Part shown: positions 1 through 13,158 of the stretch, piece after piece
How the letters are laid out: each line of letters starts with the position of its first letter
Position numbering within the stretch: the first letter of the stretch is position 1
NCBI GenBank assembly: GCA_003342895.1
Contig: PTFA01000011.1
Location: 764,629 to 828,628 of the forward strand
Direction of reading: 5' to 3'
Length of the DNA stretch: 64,000 nucleotides
DNA from: Casuarius casuarius
Taxonomy: Eukaryota; Chordata; Aves; Casuariiformes; Casuariidae
Notes under the pieces: generated by a model
What the model saw: the letters and a program-made list of their open reading frames with translations, nothing else
Database searches by the model: none
Told to the model about the DNA's origin: nothing
Translations under genes and position numbers: made by a program

Positions 1-82
1 CGGAGTGACATAGATCTTTGCTTGGCTAGGAGGCTGGAGACTCAAGGGACTATGAATGGTTAAAATTCATCTTGATTCCTAC

Positions 83-85
<3 letters not shown>

Positions 86-123
<38 letters not shown>
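86..123. repeat. (GT)19 microsatellite
   Basis: This is an uninterrupted GT dinucleotide run of 38 bases. Alternating purine-pyrimidine tracts of this length are usually length-polymorphic and can adopt Z-DNA. A shorter (CA)6 lies at 291-302. There is no sign that it is the tail of a larger element. Confidence 0.97.
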
Positions 124-127
<4 letters not shown>

Positions 128-3100
128 CTGTCCGAGAGGGAGAGACAGAGAGGGAACTGTTAATGGTGATCCCGGAAGTATCACCAGGCTTTGACATGCA
201 AACAGTCTGCTGGTGCTTCCAATAGTTGCTGCAGGGGGTCAGTCTTTACAAGCTGTTGTAGCAGAAGATGGTGAGTCAGCGGGCTGGAAGCACACACACA
301 CAAGCAATCAATGTGTGCTTTCCTAGTAATGCTGTCATACAGAAGAAACCAATGCTTTGCTTTAAAGCAGGCTGTCTGGTCAAGGGGTTGTTCACTCCAA
401 TTGTCTTGAAGGAAAGAAAGTGAAGGAAACAACATTTTAGCTCCAGTGGAACATGCGGAGTTAACTGTGGGGGGCCTGGGGCCCGGCTCCTGCTCTGAGA
501 GCGAGAGGATCACTTCCTTGCTCTGAGCTCTGAGGACCAATATAAGCCAGGCACCCAAAAGAACTGGTGCTGCTGGTGAGTCCAGGTTTGTCCCCTCGTG
601 ACAAGCACTTCAGGAGAAAATGCAATAATACAGGGAAGTCTGCTAAACACAAGTGAGCTTGACTTTGAGAAGTCAGGGAAAAGAATAGCATAGACAAAAC
701 ATATTCCAGGCACCCTGCACTTCTTTCAGTGTAGGGTTTTTTTTCATAGTTTGTAATTCGTACATAAGCCAAGATTTGGAGCCCATGGCAACAAGTAGTT
801 GTTGCTGTGTGTTTTTTTTTTTTTTTTTTTGGTGTCAGGACTTTGAACGCTCTACAGAGAGGCAGCTCAAACCTGGCCAAATCGTGCCGGTGCCTCTGGC
901 TGGTCCTGTTAGCTCCAGCTGGAGGGTGGGAAATGCTTGAAGTGTTTTCCAAGGGAACAGAGAGATCTTTCAGGCAAAGCCCTGTCGGAAGAGCTGTGAT
1001 TTAGGAGTGCTGAGCTAAAACGTTGTGTTCTATTTCAACTGGCAAAATCAAACCAGAGGAAGGTGGCAGTTTCCAGCTCCGCTGATGCGAAGGAACAGAG
1101 AAGAAAAGCTCCTTCTTCTTCTTCTCCACCTCCAAGTAAAAATGGTATCAGAGAGGGCAAAACTTGATTGTTCTGTGGTCCAGCCTGCCTTCTTACTTGT
1201 GCAGATGGAAATGCAAATGTTTTGATTTGTCGTCGGACTGTAGATACAAACTCATTACCACAATTCTGTTACGATGGTAGAAAGTGGCTTTTGTTTTATG
1301 GAAAGCTTTTATACAAATCTCACTTGTCTGGAAAATGATGCTTTGGTAAAAATCAAACTGCAGTACAGTGCAAGTGACTGTATATAATGTAGCTTTAACT
1401 CATTATGAAAAAGATCAGTGAATAAGATTGGGGTTATTAGTTGGCACTAAAACATATTTTATAGTTGGACACATTTCTTTTATATTGTCTGCCAGTAATG
1501 CAGATGACTGAATTCTGGTATGATCAAAGACCTTACTCAAAGTTTCTTCTTTTACAGTGTAAACACTCCTCAAATCTTCTTCCTTTGTCAGTAGTTAAGG
1601 GTGACAAAAGGATATGAGGTTAGTTACTTCCCTGGAGACATTTGTCTTTCCTCTCCTTGAAGTTCATTGCAATGAATGTGGCTTCAATGGCATTGGGTGT
1701 GATTCTTTGGGGCAAAGTAATGGAAGTAGAAGCAGAAACTGGAAGGAGGAGAGGAGGAAAAGAAGATGATGGAGAGTCAAGCATGAAAAAATAGCATCTT
1801 ATAATCATCCTGAAATGTAGCAAGGTATCCGTGATTGTGGTACTGGTGGGCCGAAGTGATGGTTTTCTCAAACTGCGCAGCTTCCAAAAGATGCTTGGAA
1901 AAATATTCAGAGGCAAAAATCAGAATTCTGGCCGACATTCAGCCATGTACTTATTCAAAGCCGAACTTCACAACAGCTGCAGTTATAATACTATTTTGCA
2001 GATCTAACACTTCAAGATGTGGAAAATAAAATTCAGGATGAATTTTAAGAATGTAAGAGAAATGACTAGTGTAGCAGATGTAGATTTAGGGTACTCTACA
2101 CATTCTGAAGGATTTGTTTTTAATGTGAAGCATGTACCTTCACACTCTGTAACATGTGCTCTGATTCACTGACAGATTCATTTTACAAAGTCCCCCTGGA
2201 ATATTGCCACTCATGCAGTCTATAAACAGACAGTCAAGGTTTGTGTCTGTCAGGACTGTACTTCATTTTATTTACCGCATAGTCTTTTGTGGTGGTAAGA
2301 AAGGGAATTAATCAAAAGGAGCATTCAGTTCTCTCTCCCTCCTGCCTTCCCTTTATTTATTTATTTTTGAACTTAAAAGCTTTCTGAACTCTTTATTGTT
2401 CCCAGAGATCATTTTTTATTCCTTTTCCAAATATGAAAGCGGCTGATCTCAGCAGGTGAGGGGCAGGGCGATTAGCTGTTGAAGACAAAAGACAACTCGA
2501 GGTCATTCCTGTGGAGGAGGACTGAAGAGATAAGGATCCCTCCTGTGATTACCTTTACTGGTAGGGTGAAGGGAATATGTTACAAAGGAAAGAAAAGGGT
2601 GCGGAGTATCTTGTAATCTGTCAGCTGGGGGAGAAGGAAGGAAGTCGATGCCATGCTGAGCGGGGCTGGTTGCTGACATAAGTAGCATGGGGCTCTAGGG
2701 ATGGTAATGGGGAAATTTGCCTTCATATATGTGACACATTATAGGTGAGTGGGGTGTATGTATTTGTACATGTTTACCTTCTGTTTGGTAAAATTCATTA
2801 AGACACAAATCACTGTGTGTGATGTGTATATGGTAGTATTCTGCATGGGATACTTCAGGTGTGCTAGCTTATAGGTAAGATAAAAAGCTACAGACAAGAA
2901 TATCTTAGTGCAAGCAGTAGGAGGTAACATGATAGCCTTGATTCAGGTGATTATTCATGTTAAATTCAATTTATAATCCCTCTCGAGCTCAAAGTTGTTC
3001 TGTAAACATTCATAGTTTATAACCCCCAGGATGCAACAATATGGAGCAAGCTAAAGAAGTTCAATTCTAGGATAGGCCAAGTAAATTGCTTGCAGAAAGC

Positions 3101-3461
3101 TTTCAATAATTTTTCTCTACAGGAAGTACCTTGTCTCTTTTGGAATCCCTTTCTAGGAAAGGGCCTTTCAACTGCAATTTGCAGTGAAACAAGTGGGATG
3201 ACAAAACTACAATGGAAACATTAAGGTTAGGAAGAGAAATACCCCTTGCAGTAAGGAGTAATTCAGGGACCATTTTCAACAGATGGCAAGTTAGAAAAAG
3301 GAGCGCTCACCCTCAGTTCCTGACTGCTGCTCATGGTTTACTGAAGTTTATTGTAAAATCACAGACTTGCTGTTCAGCTCAACAACAGTTAAGCTACAGT
3401 TTGAGCTGTGAATTCAGAAATCAGACTGCCAGTATTTCCATAACCAGCAAAGGGATGAGAA
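124..3461. other. Anonymous non-coding sequence with poly-T
   Basis: I see no gene here. The stretch is AT-rich with few CpG. It holds a 19-base T run at 812-830 directly preceded by a GT-rich stretch. Short open frames on both strands (for example 461-952 minus, 1620-1916 minus) have low-complexity or unremarkable translations, no recognisable domain and no convincing splice sites, so they are treated as chance frames. No interspersed repeat could be named by eye. Confidence 0.6.
812..830. repeat. Poly-T run (T19)
   Basis: Nineteen consecutive T on the + strand. It may be a plain homopolymer or the reversed A-tail of an old retroposon. The sequence to its left (the side a minus-strand retroposon body would occupy) shows nothing I recognise. 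Confidence 0.95.
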
Positions 3462-3512
3462 CTAGAGAGGGAGAGAGCAAGAGGGGCAGAGGGAGGGAAA
3501 GAGAGAAAGAGA
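3462..3512. repeat. GA-rich purine tract
   Basis: About 50 bases made almost entirely of A and G (GAGAG, AGGGAGGG and AAGAGAGAAAG words) with a single C. Mirror-like homopurine tracts can form triplex DNA. It ends about 50 bases before the first ambiguous base of the window (N at 3560). Confidence 0.85.
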
Positions 3513-6500
3513 CACTGTGTAAAAAGAGCATGAAGTCAATGCACCAGAACTCTGCTCAANTTTCATCTCGATGAAAAATGATTTCACTGAGTCATAAGTT
3601 TTCAGACAGGTTTATATGTCTCATTTCCGATAGTGCCCCCAGCAATTGCACCAAATGCTAGAAAACATGGTAGGTAGATCCAAGCACAAGAAAGACTATA
3701 CATAAAAAAACCCCCAACCAAACAGCTATATCCCAGTCCTTTTTTTTCTTTCTTTTTCCTCTGTATTGCCAAATTCTCTTTCAAATGAAAGTATTAACTA
3801 GGCCTTTGGAGCTGTGAGCAATTCCTGCTGCGGGCACTGTGTGGGGCTATTGCTACACAATCGCAACCACGTTTGTGGAGCTGTGCTGGCAGCTAAGACC
3901 AGCTTTTTGATTGTCACTGCCTGCTGATTTTCCTTTCAATTATAGTACTTCCTATCGTAAAATAATGGCTCCATTTTCTGTCTTACCCTAAGAAACATGT
4001 GGAACACAGTGTGACTATTATATTTTCTCTTTATTTGATATGGGCATTCTTGTGCCTTTAATATTACTGATAGCATGGTGTAATCCCCCTACATTTTCCA
4101 TGTACAGTGTGATTCCCATTAAACCATGGCAGCAATGTGACAAAACTCCACACCCTTCTTTGCATGTGAAAGTGACTGCATATTCCTCAAATTTTTCTCA
4201 GAGCCTTTTTAAAACTTGACAATATTTGAGTTCCTTTTCTGTAAATTCTCTTCAAATCTCTCCGCAACTGAGGAGGTGTTATTTGTGTTGTCTGGCTTCC
4301 CTGATGGCAGAACTGCCCTAAAGAGTTCTCTGTGTTTGTCCAGCTGTATGCATCTTTGGATCAACTTCTGAGGGGGCACCGATCACATCTGGACATGGGA
4401 AGGGTTGCCAGGCCCTCAGAACCCTTCAGGATTTAACCCTACTACTATTTGTGTGACTTAGAGGTGTCTGACAGAGCCAAGCCCTGAGGTGTGGGGTCAA
4501 CTCAGCAGCGGAGCTTCAAATCAAGAAATCTAGAAGGCTTACAATGTCCTCTTCCCTTCTTGGTCCTATGGAAAAAAAAGATATTGCAATTAATAGATGG
4601 AACAGTAAGTCTTATCTGCAATGCAATTACATTATCTGCCACCTACGGTTATTGATTAAACTGACTTCTATCCTGTAAATAAGAAGATCAAGAAATGGTG
4701 ATGAGTGTTTCAAATCCCCATGCAAGCTTTAAAACTGCTTCTGGCTGCGTTGCTTGACCCAGTTATGGCAGATAGCATTGGAATGTGTTTATGATGTCTT
4801 CTCCTCCTGCCCCCACTGCAGAGCCATCTGCTTATCAACTTATTGAGTCCACATCCACCATGCTTTCTGCCTGATTGTGTCAGAATGAGTCCTAACAAGT
4901 GGGGACAAATTTCTCAGACGTGCATGCATGGAGTGACAGCAACAGTCCATGAAGCAACATGCTGGCATCCTACTGCCCAGCGGAAGTTCAGCCAAGCAAA
5001 CCATCTATGGTTTGGTCATTACCCAAGCCTGTCAATCCAGTTCTGTGCACTGCTCATTTAGGGGTCAGGTGAAGCCTGATGGGAGCTGATGAATGTATTT
5101 CCCTCCTCTCCTTCTTTGCTCAGAAAGAAAGCAGGAAGCAGTTGAGGTCCTTTAGGGATGAATGGCTGAAAGAATAAGAATTACAGACCAAAACAAGGGA
5201 AAGAGGGAGGGGACAGTTTTGCCCCTGTGGTCTGAAGGCAAACTTAGGGACGAAGATTGCCAGGGGTACAGCTGGGGGTTTACCTGAGGAACAAATATCA
5301 GATGTACTGAAAAGGCAGCAGCATGAGCTGATGCTCATGATTGTGGCGTACTTTTAGCAAAAGTCAAGAGAGGATTTTTTTATGGAGCTGTCTGGAAGGA
5401 GCTTTGGAGAGCAAATGGAGACCCTGCCTGCTACTGTGGGAATCCTCCTGTGCCCTGGGACAGAGGCCTTGGGCCATCTGTGTGAGGACTTGCTTGACTC
5501 CATCACCTATTTCCTCTCCTACGGGAGGTTGTTGGCAAGACTCCAGCTTTTACTAACCGCTCAAGTTGAAAGAGTAACGGTACCAATACCGATCATTTCT
5601 AATATTCCTGCTGAAATCAGGGCTCTACAAAGCTGCTTTCTTTTGTGGTACTTACCCTGCGCAAGAATATTTGCAACTCAACAAGTCTCACTCTGGTCCG
5701 CTTCCTTCCAAGCCCAGTAACTCGTGACATACAGAAGGGCATCAAGTCTTGACTGAAGAAATTTAAGCAAAGTAAAACAGAACAAAAAATAAAATAACCG
5801 CAGCTTCATCTCCTAGCAGTTCATTTCAATGGGTAACTGTTAAGAATGTGTACCTTGCTTCTCATTTTAAATCACCTGGATTTAACTTCCAGCCACTGTC
5901 TGTGATTATACCTTTCCCTGCTAGTCTGAGTCACCCTTCACTACCTGGCATTTCCTCTCCATGAAGGCTCTTTATATACCATAAAGCAAAATGATTGAGG
6001 ACTATTTGAATTAGACATAAATTATTGGCTGAAGCCTCAGACTGAAGTTTGTTTTCTTTCATAAAGAAACAATGTTTGTGCTGTTGGCATTTCACATCTT
6101 ACTGGAAAACCCTAGTCTTGCTCCTGCTGTGAAGATGACAAGCTTCAACCTGGGGCAAATCCATGGGAACGGCAATTCTGAGGGCAGAATGTTGCACTTT
6201 CACACTGGGAAAGCAGCATTTGCTGGGAGGAGTGAGGAGCTTTTACCTTGGCTCCAACCCACACGCTTTCTTCAGAATATTCCTTTCACATGAAAATGCT
6301 TGCCAAGTGAAGATTGCTAACTCCGGCTAGCATGTCAGCCATGGCACAAGACACAAAGGTTTTGTATCGTTGGATATATGTGACACAAAGAAAAGGAAAG
6401 AGGTTCGTTTTGTATTGGCTGCTGCAACATGCAGAGATTCTTTGTGGAAGGGGTGGGACAGGGAGGAGCAAGTATAGGAAAAGAGAGCTAGATTTATTAA

Positions 6501-9500
6501 CATTACTTCCAAATAATCAGTTTTCTGTTTAGGGCAAAATGACTAATCTCAAATTTCCCTGCCTCAAAGTCACTACTTGAGTTCTTTGCCTGCTGCGTGT
6601 AAAGCCCCAGCCAAGAAAGCACACCTGCATTAACTCTGCTGCACATAGTTTATTGAGCTAGTTTCACCACAATACTTTTTCTTTTGTCTCCCATAATCAG
6701 CAAAAGAGAAGTCATTTCCAGCATGGCCATCCCACACGTTGGTTTTTAATCCCTATTACGCTGAGCAGACCAGGCAGATGCTACTCTATGGCCTGTACCA
6801 TAGGCACTTAGGAAGATTTTCTCCAGCCTGAAGGCCTGTTCAAAAGAGCAGCAAGACCTCCGAAGTGCTTCCCCACTACTAGGAGGCAGTGATTTAACTC
6901 CCTGTTGAACTTCAGCTACTGTACCCCAGGCAGCTGAGAGAGGTTTGTGTAGTGCCCACGGACCGGCTGCTGGAAGCTCCATTGCAGGAGTCTCCCAGGA
7001 AGGTGGAAGACAAAAACAATTTGGTGAGCAGGGGACTCTCCATGTCACCAGGGGAACTCTTCAAAAAGGCAACTACCAGAATGGTTTCGAACAAGGAGCT
7101 GAACACACGATGGGCTCAAAGAAAATTGCCCTGCTCTGTGGGAAGAGCAGGTGGCAGATTTGCATGTTCTTTTTTTTTCCTCCCTCTACTATTATTAGTC
7201 TCTCATTTTTTTCTATTCTCTCTGCGTCTGCAGAATATCATCTCCACAAGCTCCAAGGTGTTTTCTAAAATGCCATAACACAAGCAAAGCCTCATAGGAA
7301 GAACGAATAGCTACAGCTGCCATTTGCCACAGGATGAGAGCACAGTAGTGGGAGGTCATCAACTAATAGAGTAGGTCCCTGGGAAAATGAGGGGTTTCTT
7401 ATGTCAAATTCCCAGATAATCCTAAGAAATCAAAACATGCTGTGTTCTACAGAGGAAATTTAAAAGCAAAATGGCCTCTGTGAGTCTCACTTTGGGGAAA
7501 ATTCCTTACCCCAAACCTGATGATCTGGCACTGAGTATCAAAAGCGTGTAATATGAACATGAGGAAATTCTCACCTTAGGTTTATGGTCAGTCTTTAGCG
7601 CCTCACAGGAACTCTCAATCTTTTCTTGAGAAAGCTAGATCATGTATCAAGGGAAGAAATCAGTCTATGCTGGACCCTGTATATAGCCACAACACACCTG
7701 GAAGCATGAAACTATTGCAACAAAAATAAGGGGCGAACTAAGAGTGATGCACTTCCTTCTGAACCTCCTTAGAGATACTGAGGGTCACATATCACAAGGT
7801 GAGCTTTCTTTCTGGATTCTTCTATTTTGTTGTACAATCCCTTCCATGAGGTTACCAAACTTGAGCTGATGCAGCAGGGATTACTCATGATCTTGTTTGA
7901 AAGATTCTTTGAGAACTTCACTTTTTTTGATTCTTAGATGCTTCCAACTGTTTGCTTTTTAAAATTTACTCATAAACAGTTTATAGCAAGCCAATTTTGT
8001 GCATGTATTGCCTTCAAACTGAATGATTCTTATCCCTCCTTGAAACTTCTATTCTTGTAATTTTTTTAACAGTCACACTGAATAGGAAAAAAATTGTAGA
8101 CTTTTTTTTTAAGTGCTTAGTATTTGTTTTAGAGTTTCCTTTTCTTGCCTCTTGAATGAAAAGTGAATTTTATCCATGTCTCATTTCAATTCTTTAAATG
8201 TCTGGAAGTTGCTTACATTTTAAATGTTTGACAGTGCCAGCTTCTGGTCTCTGCTACAGGCTTGCATGGTACATGGTGCTATGTCTCTACGGGCAACTTG
8301 TGACAAGAGAGCTTGCCATACCCTAAACCTTCATGATAAGAAAAGGCAAACATATCAATGGGCACAGCTCTTTTTCTCCTAATTATTTTCCACAGCTCTC
8401 TGTTCTTACTTTCAGTCTAATATGCATTAGTCTATTTTCCATCATTTAAGTTTCTTTCCCTCTCTGTTGCTTACCTTGTCGTTAAGCCATAAATATCTCT
8501 TTTGCTATATGTTGCTGTTCATTAGGGTATTTAGGCCTCTTCCAGCTGCTCCAGCTGGGTTTTTTAATTGCAACAAGGATGCCTGAGGGTGAAAAGAAGA
8601 AAAGACAAGACAAGGTGGTGGTGGAGGGGGGGAAAGTGTGGTTTGAAAGGGCAGAATACAGATTTTACAGCTGGGAGAGGAAGGAGTTTCCCTGCAAGCA
8701 AGAAAGAGCTCAGTGAAAGAGGAAGGGAAATGGAAAAGAAATAGGTGAAAGAAAGGTGAAAACTCTGTAAAGAATGTTATGAAGTGCTGATTAGTTAATG
8801 TAAAGTCATATGTATATGCTAATCTACTAATTATTGTTTTGTGGTGTATCTTGATGTATGGAATCATGTATCATTAATCAGAGCTGACTTGTCAAGAGCT
8901 ATGAACAATGGGCGTGTAATGCAAAAATTAAGTAGCAATTAAGGTCAAGCTTTTTCTCACTCCCAGAGTGAGCTGTAGAAAGTAGCTTCCTTGAGGCTTA
9001 CTCTAAATTTTCTAGCAGGTGCCCTATTTGAATGGAGCGAGCCCTTCCCCCAGCAGAAGGGACTTGGGTGAGTCCTCTCCCAGTGCCTCCCTGACCCAGT
9101 GCACAAAGCGTTGATGAGGGTTGGTGAGACTGGCTGGGTCTGACCCCTCTGCCTATTCGTGAAGAGGGGAGCAGAGAGCAAGAGTTATATCTGCACTGTT
9201 TTACAATAATATCTGTTGCTGTAGGTGGAAATGACTGAATAGAGAGCAGCCTTTGCTGCAGCTTTCAAAGAACCCTGTCCCATGGCACACATCTCATTTC
9301 AAACAGTATGAAATCTCATCCCAATGGTTTGTATGAATGGCATCTAGGTTGGAAAAAAACCAAAAAAGTTTTAAGAACTTTTATTCCTTGCCCATATAGC
9401 CACCAACCCAGACTGGGCAGGCTGGACTTTTATAGAGCTTTTCTAACAGAGCGCTTCTTCCCACTCATTCGCCTTTCAAGTGAATGGTGAGTCTTGTCAC

Positions 9501-12500
9501 CAGGCATTATATGGTGACTGCAATAACGGCTAGGGAAGCAGACCATTACTAGAAGGATCCTGTTTGGTCATTTTTAGAGACAGAGGTAGAAAGAAAGTCT
9601 AATTAGAGCTTATATATAGTGGAGTATTTGCGTAAAACTTTTAAGCATGGTTCAATGAGCTAGCAACCATATTGCAAGGAGTGATGAATTTAACTGTTCC
9701 TTGCTGACCTGATCTTTATTGTTCTGGTGAAATTTCTTCCCAAAAGGAAGAGGAGTCAAGATCAGCAACTGTGGTAGCTTGCAGTCTTTCTCTATCTGCA
9801 GAAAAAAAGAAATTGAGCCGTGGGTAGTGATACTGAGCTAAGGGATTCTGAAATTATTCAAAAAACAGAGTTTAAAATTTATTCAAAAATTACACTCAAG
9901 CTTGACGTGTGCTAAGCACAAAATATTGTGTTTAAATTAGTCTGAATTTGAGAGGTTTGAAGACATGCTGTTGGAAATACCTAGCTGGAATTAGTGACAG
10001 TGAAGATTTATATGCTGTTGATTGCTATAAGATACTGGTTCTGTTAGCCAGCGGCTGCTGAGTTTTTCTGCTATTGTCATGATGTTGCTGGGTGTGAGGC
10101 ATTTCTGAATGTTTGTTTTGTTTGGAAATAAATATAGTCACTATTTATGTTAGTGCTTTTATACAGCTGCTGATGCTGAATGTCTTGTGCAATCTATGAA
10201 GAAGCCCCTTCATGAAAACTTGGCTCTCTCTTTCTCTCTGCTGCTCCTATCCCTTAGTTTCTCTGCTCTCTTTATAATTTTGATTATTAGGGATATTGCT
10301 TAAGATCAGAACAATCTACATTTTAAACAGAAAAAAGAACTGTGAAGTACTTTTGGGTGTAAGAGAAAAATGAGCAAAATCAGAGTTGAAGCCTGCATGC
10401 TAACAGAATAATTAGAATCCATGCTGAAGTGAAGACCTTGCTGGCCTTCATCTACTACTTTTCTGTTTAAAAGCATAAGCTATGAAAATACAGACTGAAA
10501 TACACCTATCTTTAGAACAGATAGAATGTAACTCTTTGTATTTGTGCCTGAAATCCAAGTCACAAAATATTCAGTAGAGTTAGAAGTTGCTCATGAGAGT
10601 TTTGGGGCCCATCATCTTAGCCAGGTCCTGGGTGTTTTTACTGATGTAATAGTATGTTAGCAGCCTGGAAAGGTGCATTTATTAGTGTAAGGTACAGGAC
10701 AATGATGGCCTACCAGTGGTAATAGGAAAACATAAAATGGCTTCTGTTTGTAGCAAGCAACTTTCAACAAAATCACTTATGCAGATTCTCTTGTAAGGGC
10801 GTATTTGAGACACCTGAGTTTGAAGGTGTGGTAGAGTAGCTCAGTCAGTGTACAGGAATATGATAATGTCATGCAACTTCATAGACACTTCACTCAAGGT
10901 GAGAAAAAAACCCTCGTTACTGTCTGTAACTTTCTATTAAGACCTTCTGCATGCTTGTAAAATGTGTGTGATGCTAGCGGCATGGTTGCCTTGCGTGCTT
11001 CCAAGGAGTCATGAAAAGAAAATTGTGTGTTTTGGATATCATGGTGACTGAGGTTCTCCTGCCCCTAAAAAAAAAAGCTTACTTCTCTGGGGGAAAATTC
11101 AAAATGTGTCAAAACAAGGCAATGAACTGCAGATAACATAGTTTTCAGACTCAGAGCGCTGAAGAGAACTGGCATAACTGTTTTCCCTTTGGGAGAAAAG
11201 TGAATGATTGACATCATTTCCAGGAAGGGGAGATGGAGAACAAAATATTCCTCTTTGAAAATAGCAGATTTGGGCTCCTGAGTGGTGACGAGTTCATGTT
11301 ACCAGAGCAGGAACGCTTGGAGCCTCCTAAGCTTCCTTGCTAGGAAAGAGTGGTCTCCCTGCTGCCTCCCAGGAGACTCCCCGTGGTCAGCATTCACTGG
11401 CAAGGAAGAAAGGGTGAGGGCCCGAACTGAAAATCTCAGATAGTCTGTCACATTAGAAAGCTTTACCCTTGCTGTAATTCCCGCTCAATAAAAAAAGATA
11501 ATCTACAGAGAAAAAATCATGGGTAATTTGCTATCTGCCCGGTTAGGCACTGCACAGATGAATCCTCGGTTGTGAGTCTGCCAAATAACCGTCAGCTGGA
11601 CTGAGTATCTTCATCTCCTTTGACTGTAAAATATGACTGGTAAGTGTCCAAAGGCTTAAGTTTCTCTGATTGACTACGGTGCAACAGAAACAGTCATTGA
11701 TGTTTTGTCTATTGAAATGGTGGTATGGTAAGATGCAAACACCACATACCTGTAGCATTCTTCTGTCATGCAGAGACCCCCATGTGGGTTTAGCAGTAGT
11801 AGTATTTTGAGCTTTCTGACCTATGAGAAAGAATGAGAAAGATCCCTGTCCTAGCTGGTGTCAATGGAAAGGCTGCTAGGTTAGCACTTGTAGTTCCCTT
11901 GGCTGGTATCCAAACCCAAGGTAGAACAGGCCCTGCTAGCTGCAAATCACTACCACTGTATTTCAAAGACACTTTATTTTCTTCTGCCTCCATAGCAATG
12001 ACAATATAGGGCAACGAGGAAGCGAAGGAGGCAGGGTTGGTGGGGAGTAGAGAGCCTTTCCACCCTGATGCCCAAACTGGAACACTAACATGAAACAGAG
12101 TATGGAAGTTTAACCTAAGCAATCTATCAGATAAACCTTTGGGATGAGCTCACTGTTGAAAAAAGGATTGCTGACTACCTGGCAGTACCTCTGGTGTCAC
12201 AGTGATCTGGCTCACAAGTTACTTGCCCTACATAATATGACCTATATAGTAAAGTCTAAGCTAAGCTATATGCACACTTGAGCATATAATGTGGAAAAAC
12301 AGATTTTCAAAGAATTCTGTTTGTTTGTAAAACTTCAAGTGTCTCTGTTCTGTCATGATGGTTTGTGGAAGGGAAAATCCTGAAAGATCATACATTTCTT
12401 AGAGGAACTATTTAAAAAGTAAAAGGTAAGAGTTCAGACTGCATTCACTATACAGTACATAGTTTGATTTAAGATCAGAATTAAGTAACATGCACTCTGT

Positions 12501-13158
12501 TTCAATATATAAAGCTTCATTCTCTTTGCTTACTGAAACTTCTCTCTGGCTTCATAACTCTTGCATATAAAGCTGTGATGGGGCCAAGCTGGGTGCTACC
12601 ACCTAGTCACAAGGCACGACGCTTGGAGGTCTTGCGGGGTACTTGTATCAATTCCTGAAGCTGAAGTCTGGCTGACTTCAGATGTTGAACAGCTCCTTCA
12701 AGCATCTACTAATGGTGACCTAACTGAGCTGTTTTAAAATAACAGGGTTACAAAGGTAGATGTCACCTGTGTAGAGAATAATGTGCAACCTGTTCCCTCT
12801 GCCCACCTTCCTACCCCTTCTCCCAGCTTTTCATACGAGAGCTATATAACAACAAACTTCTGTAGGATTTAATTTTTGGAGAAAGTTTGGATCCTGTGCT
12901 TGGGAGCAACATCTCTTGATTTATATTCTTTCTGAGGTCTACTCAAAAATTATTCTCATCTCCAGCTCAAAGCATGCATTTATGAATTGAAATACTCATT
13001 CTAATTCACTTCTAAATGGAAATAAATGTCACCAGAATTTGCCCTCTTGAGGACATGCACTTGCATGTATTTTTAGCCTCTGTTTGACTTTTTTATGATA
13101 CTTCTTGGGAAATACTTTTTAAATAAGTGTTTCTATTTTTCATCCTGCAGAAACAGGG
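3513..13158. other. Anonymous non-coding sequence
   Basis: About 9.6 kb without a supportable gene. Composition is uniformly AT-rich, CpG is rare, and open frames stay below about 125 codons with no family signature. It contains N3560, short T runs at about 7170-7178 and 8102-8110, and an A10 run at 11067-11076. A weak inverted repeat sits at 11332-11340 and 11400-11408 (nine-base arms). I saw no LINE, SINE or LTR I could name, although old decayed copies could be missed by eye. Confidence 0.6.

Noticed and set aside
461..952. 163-codon minus-strand frame
   Set aside because: It crosses a poly-T run (lysine run in translation), has no recognisable domain and no splice or promoter context.
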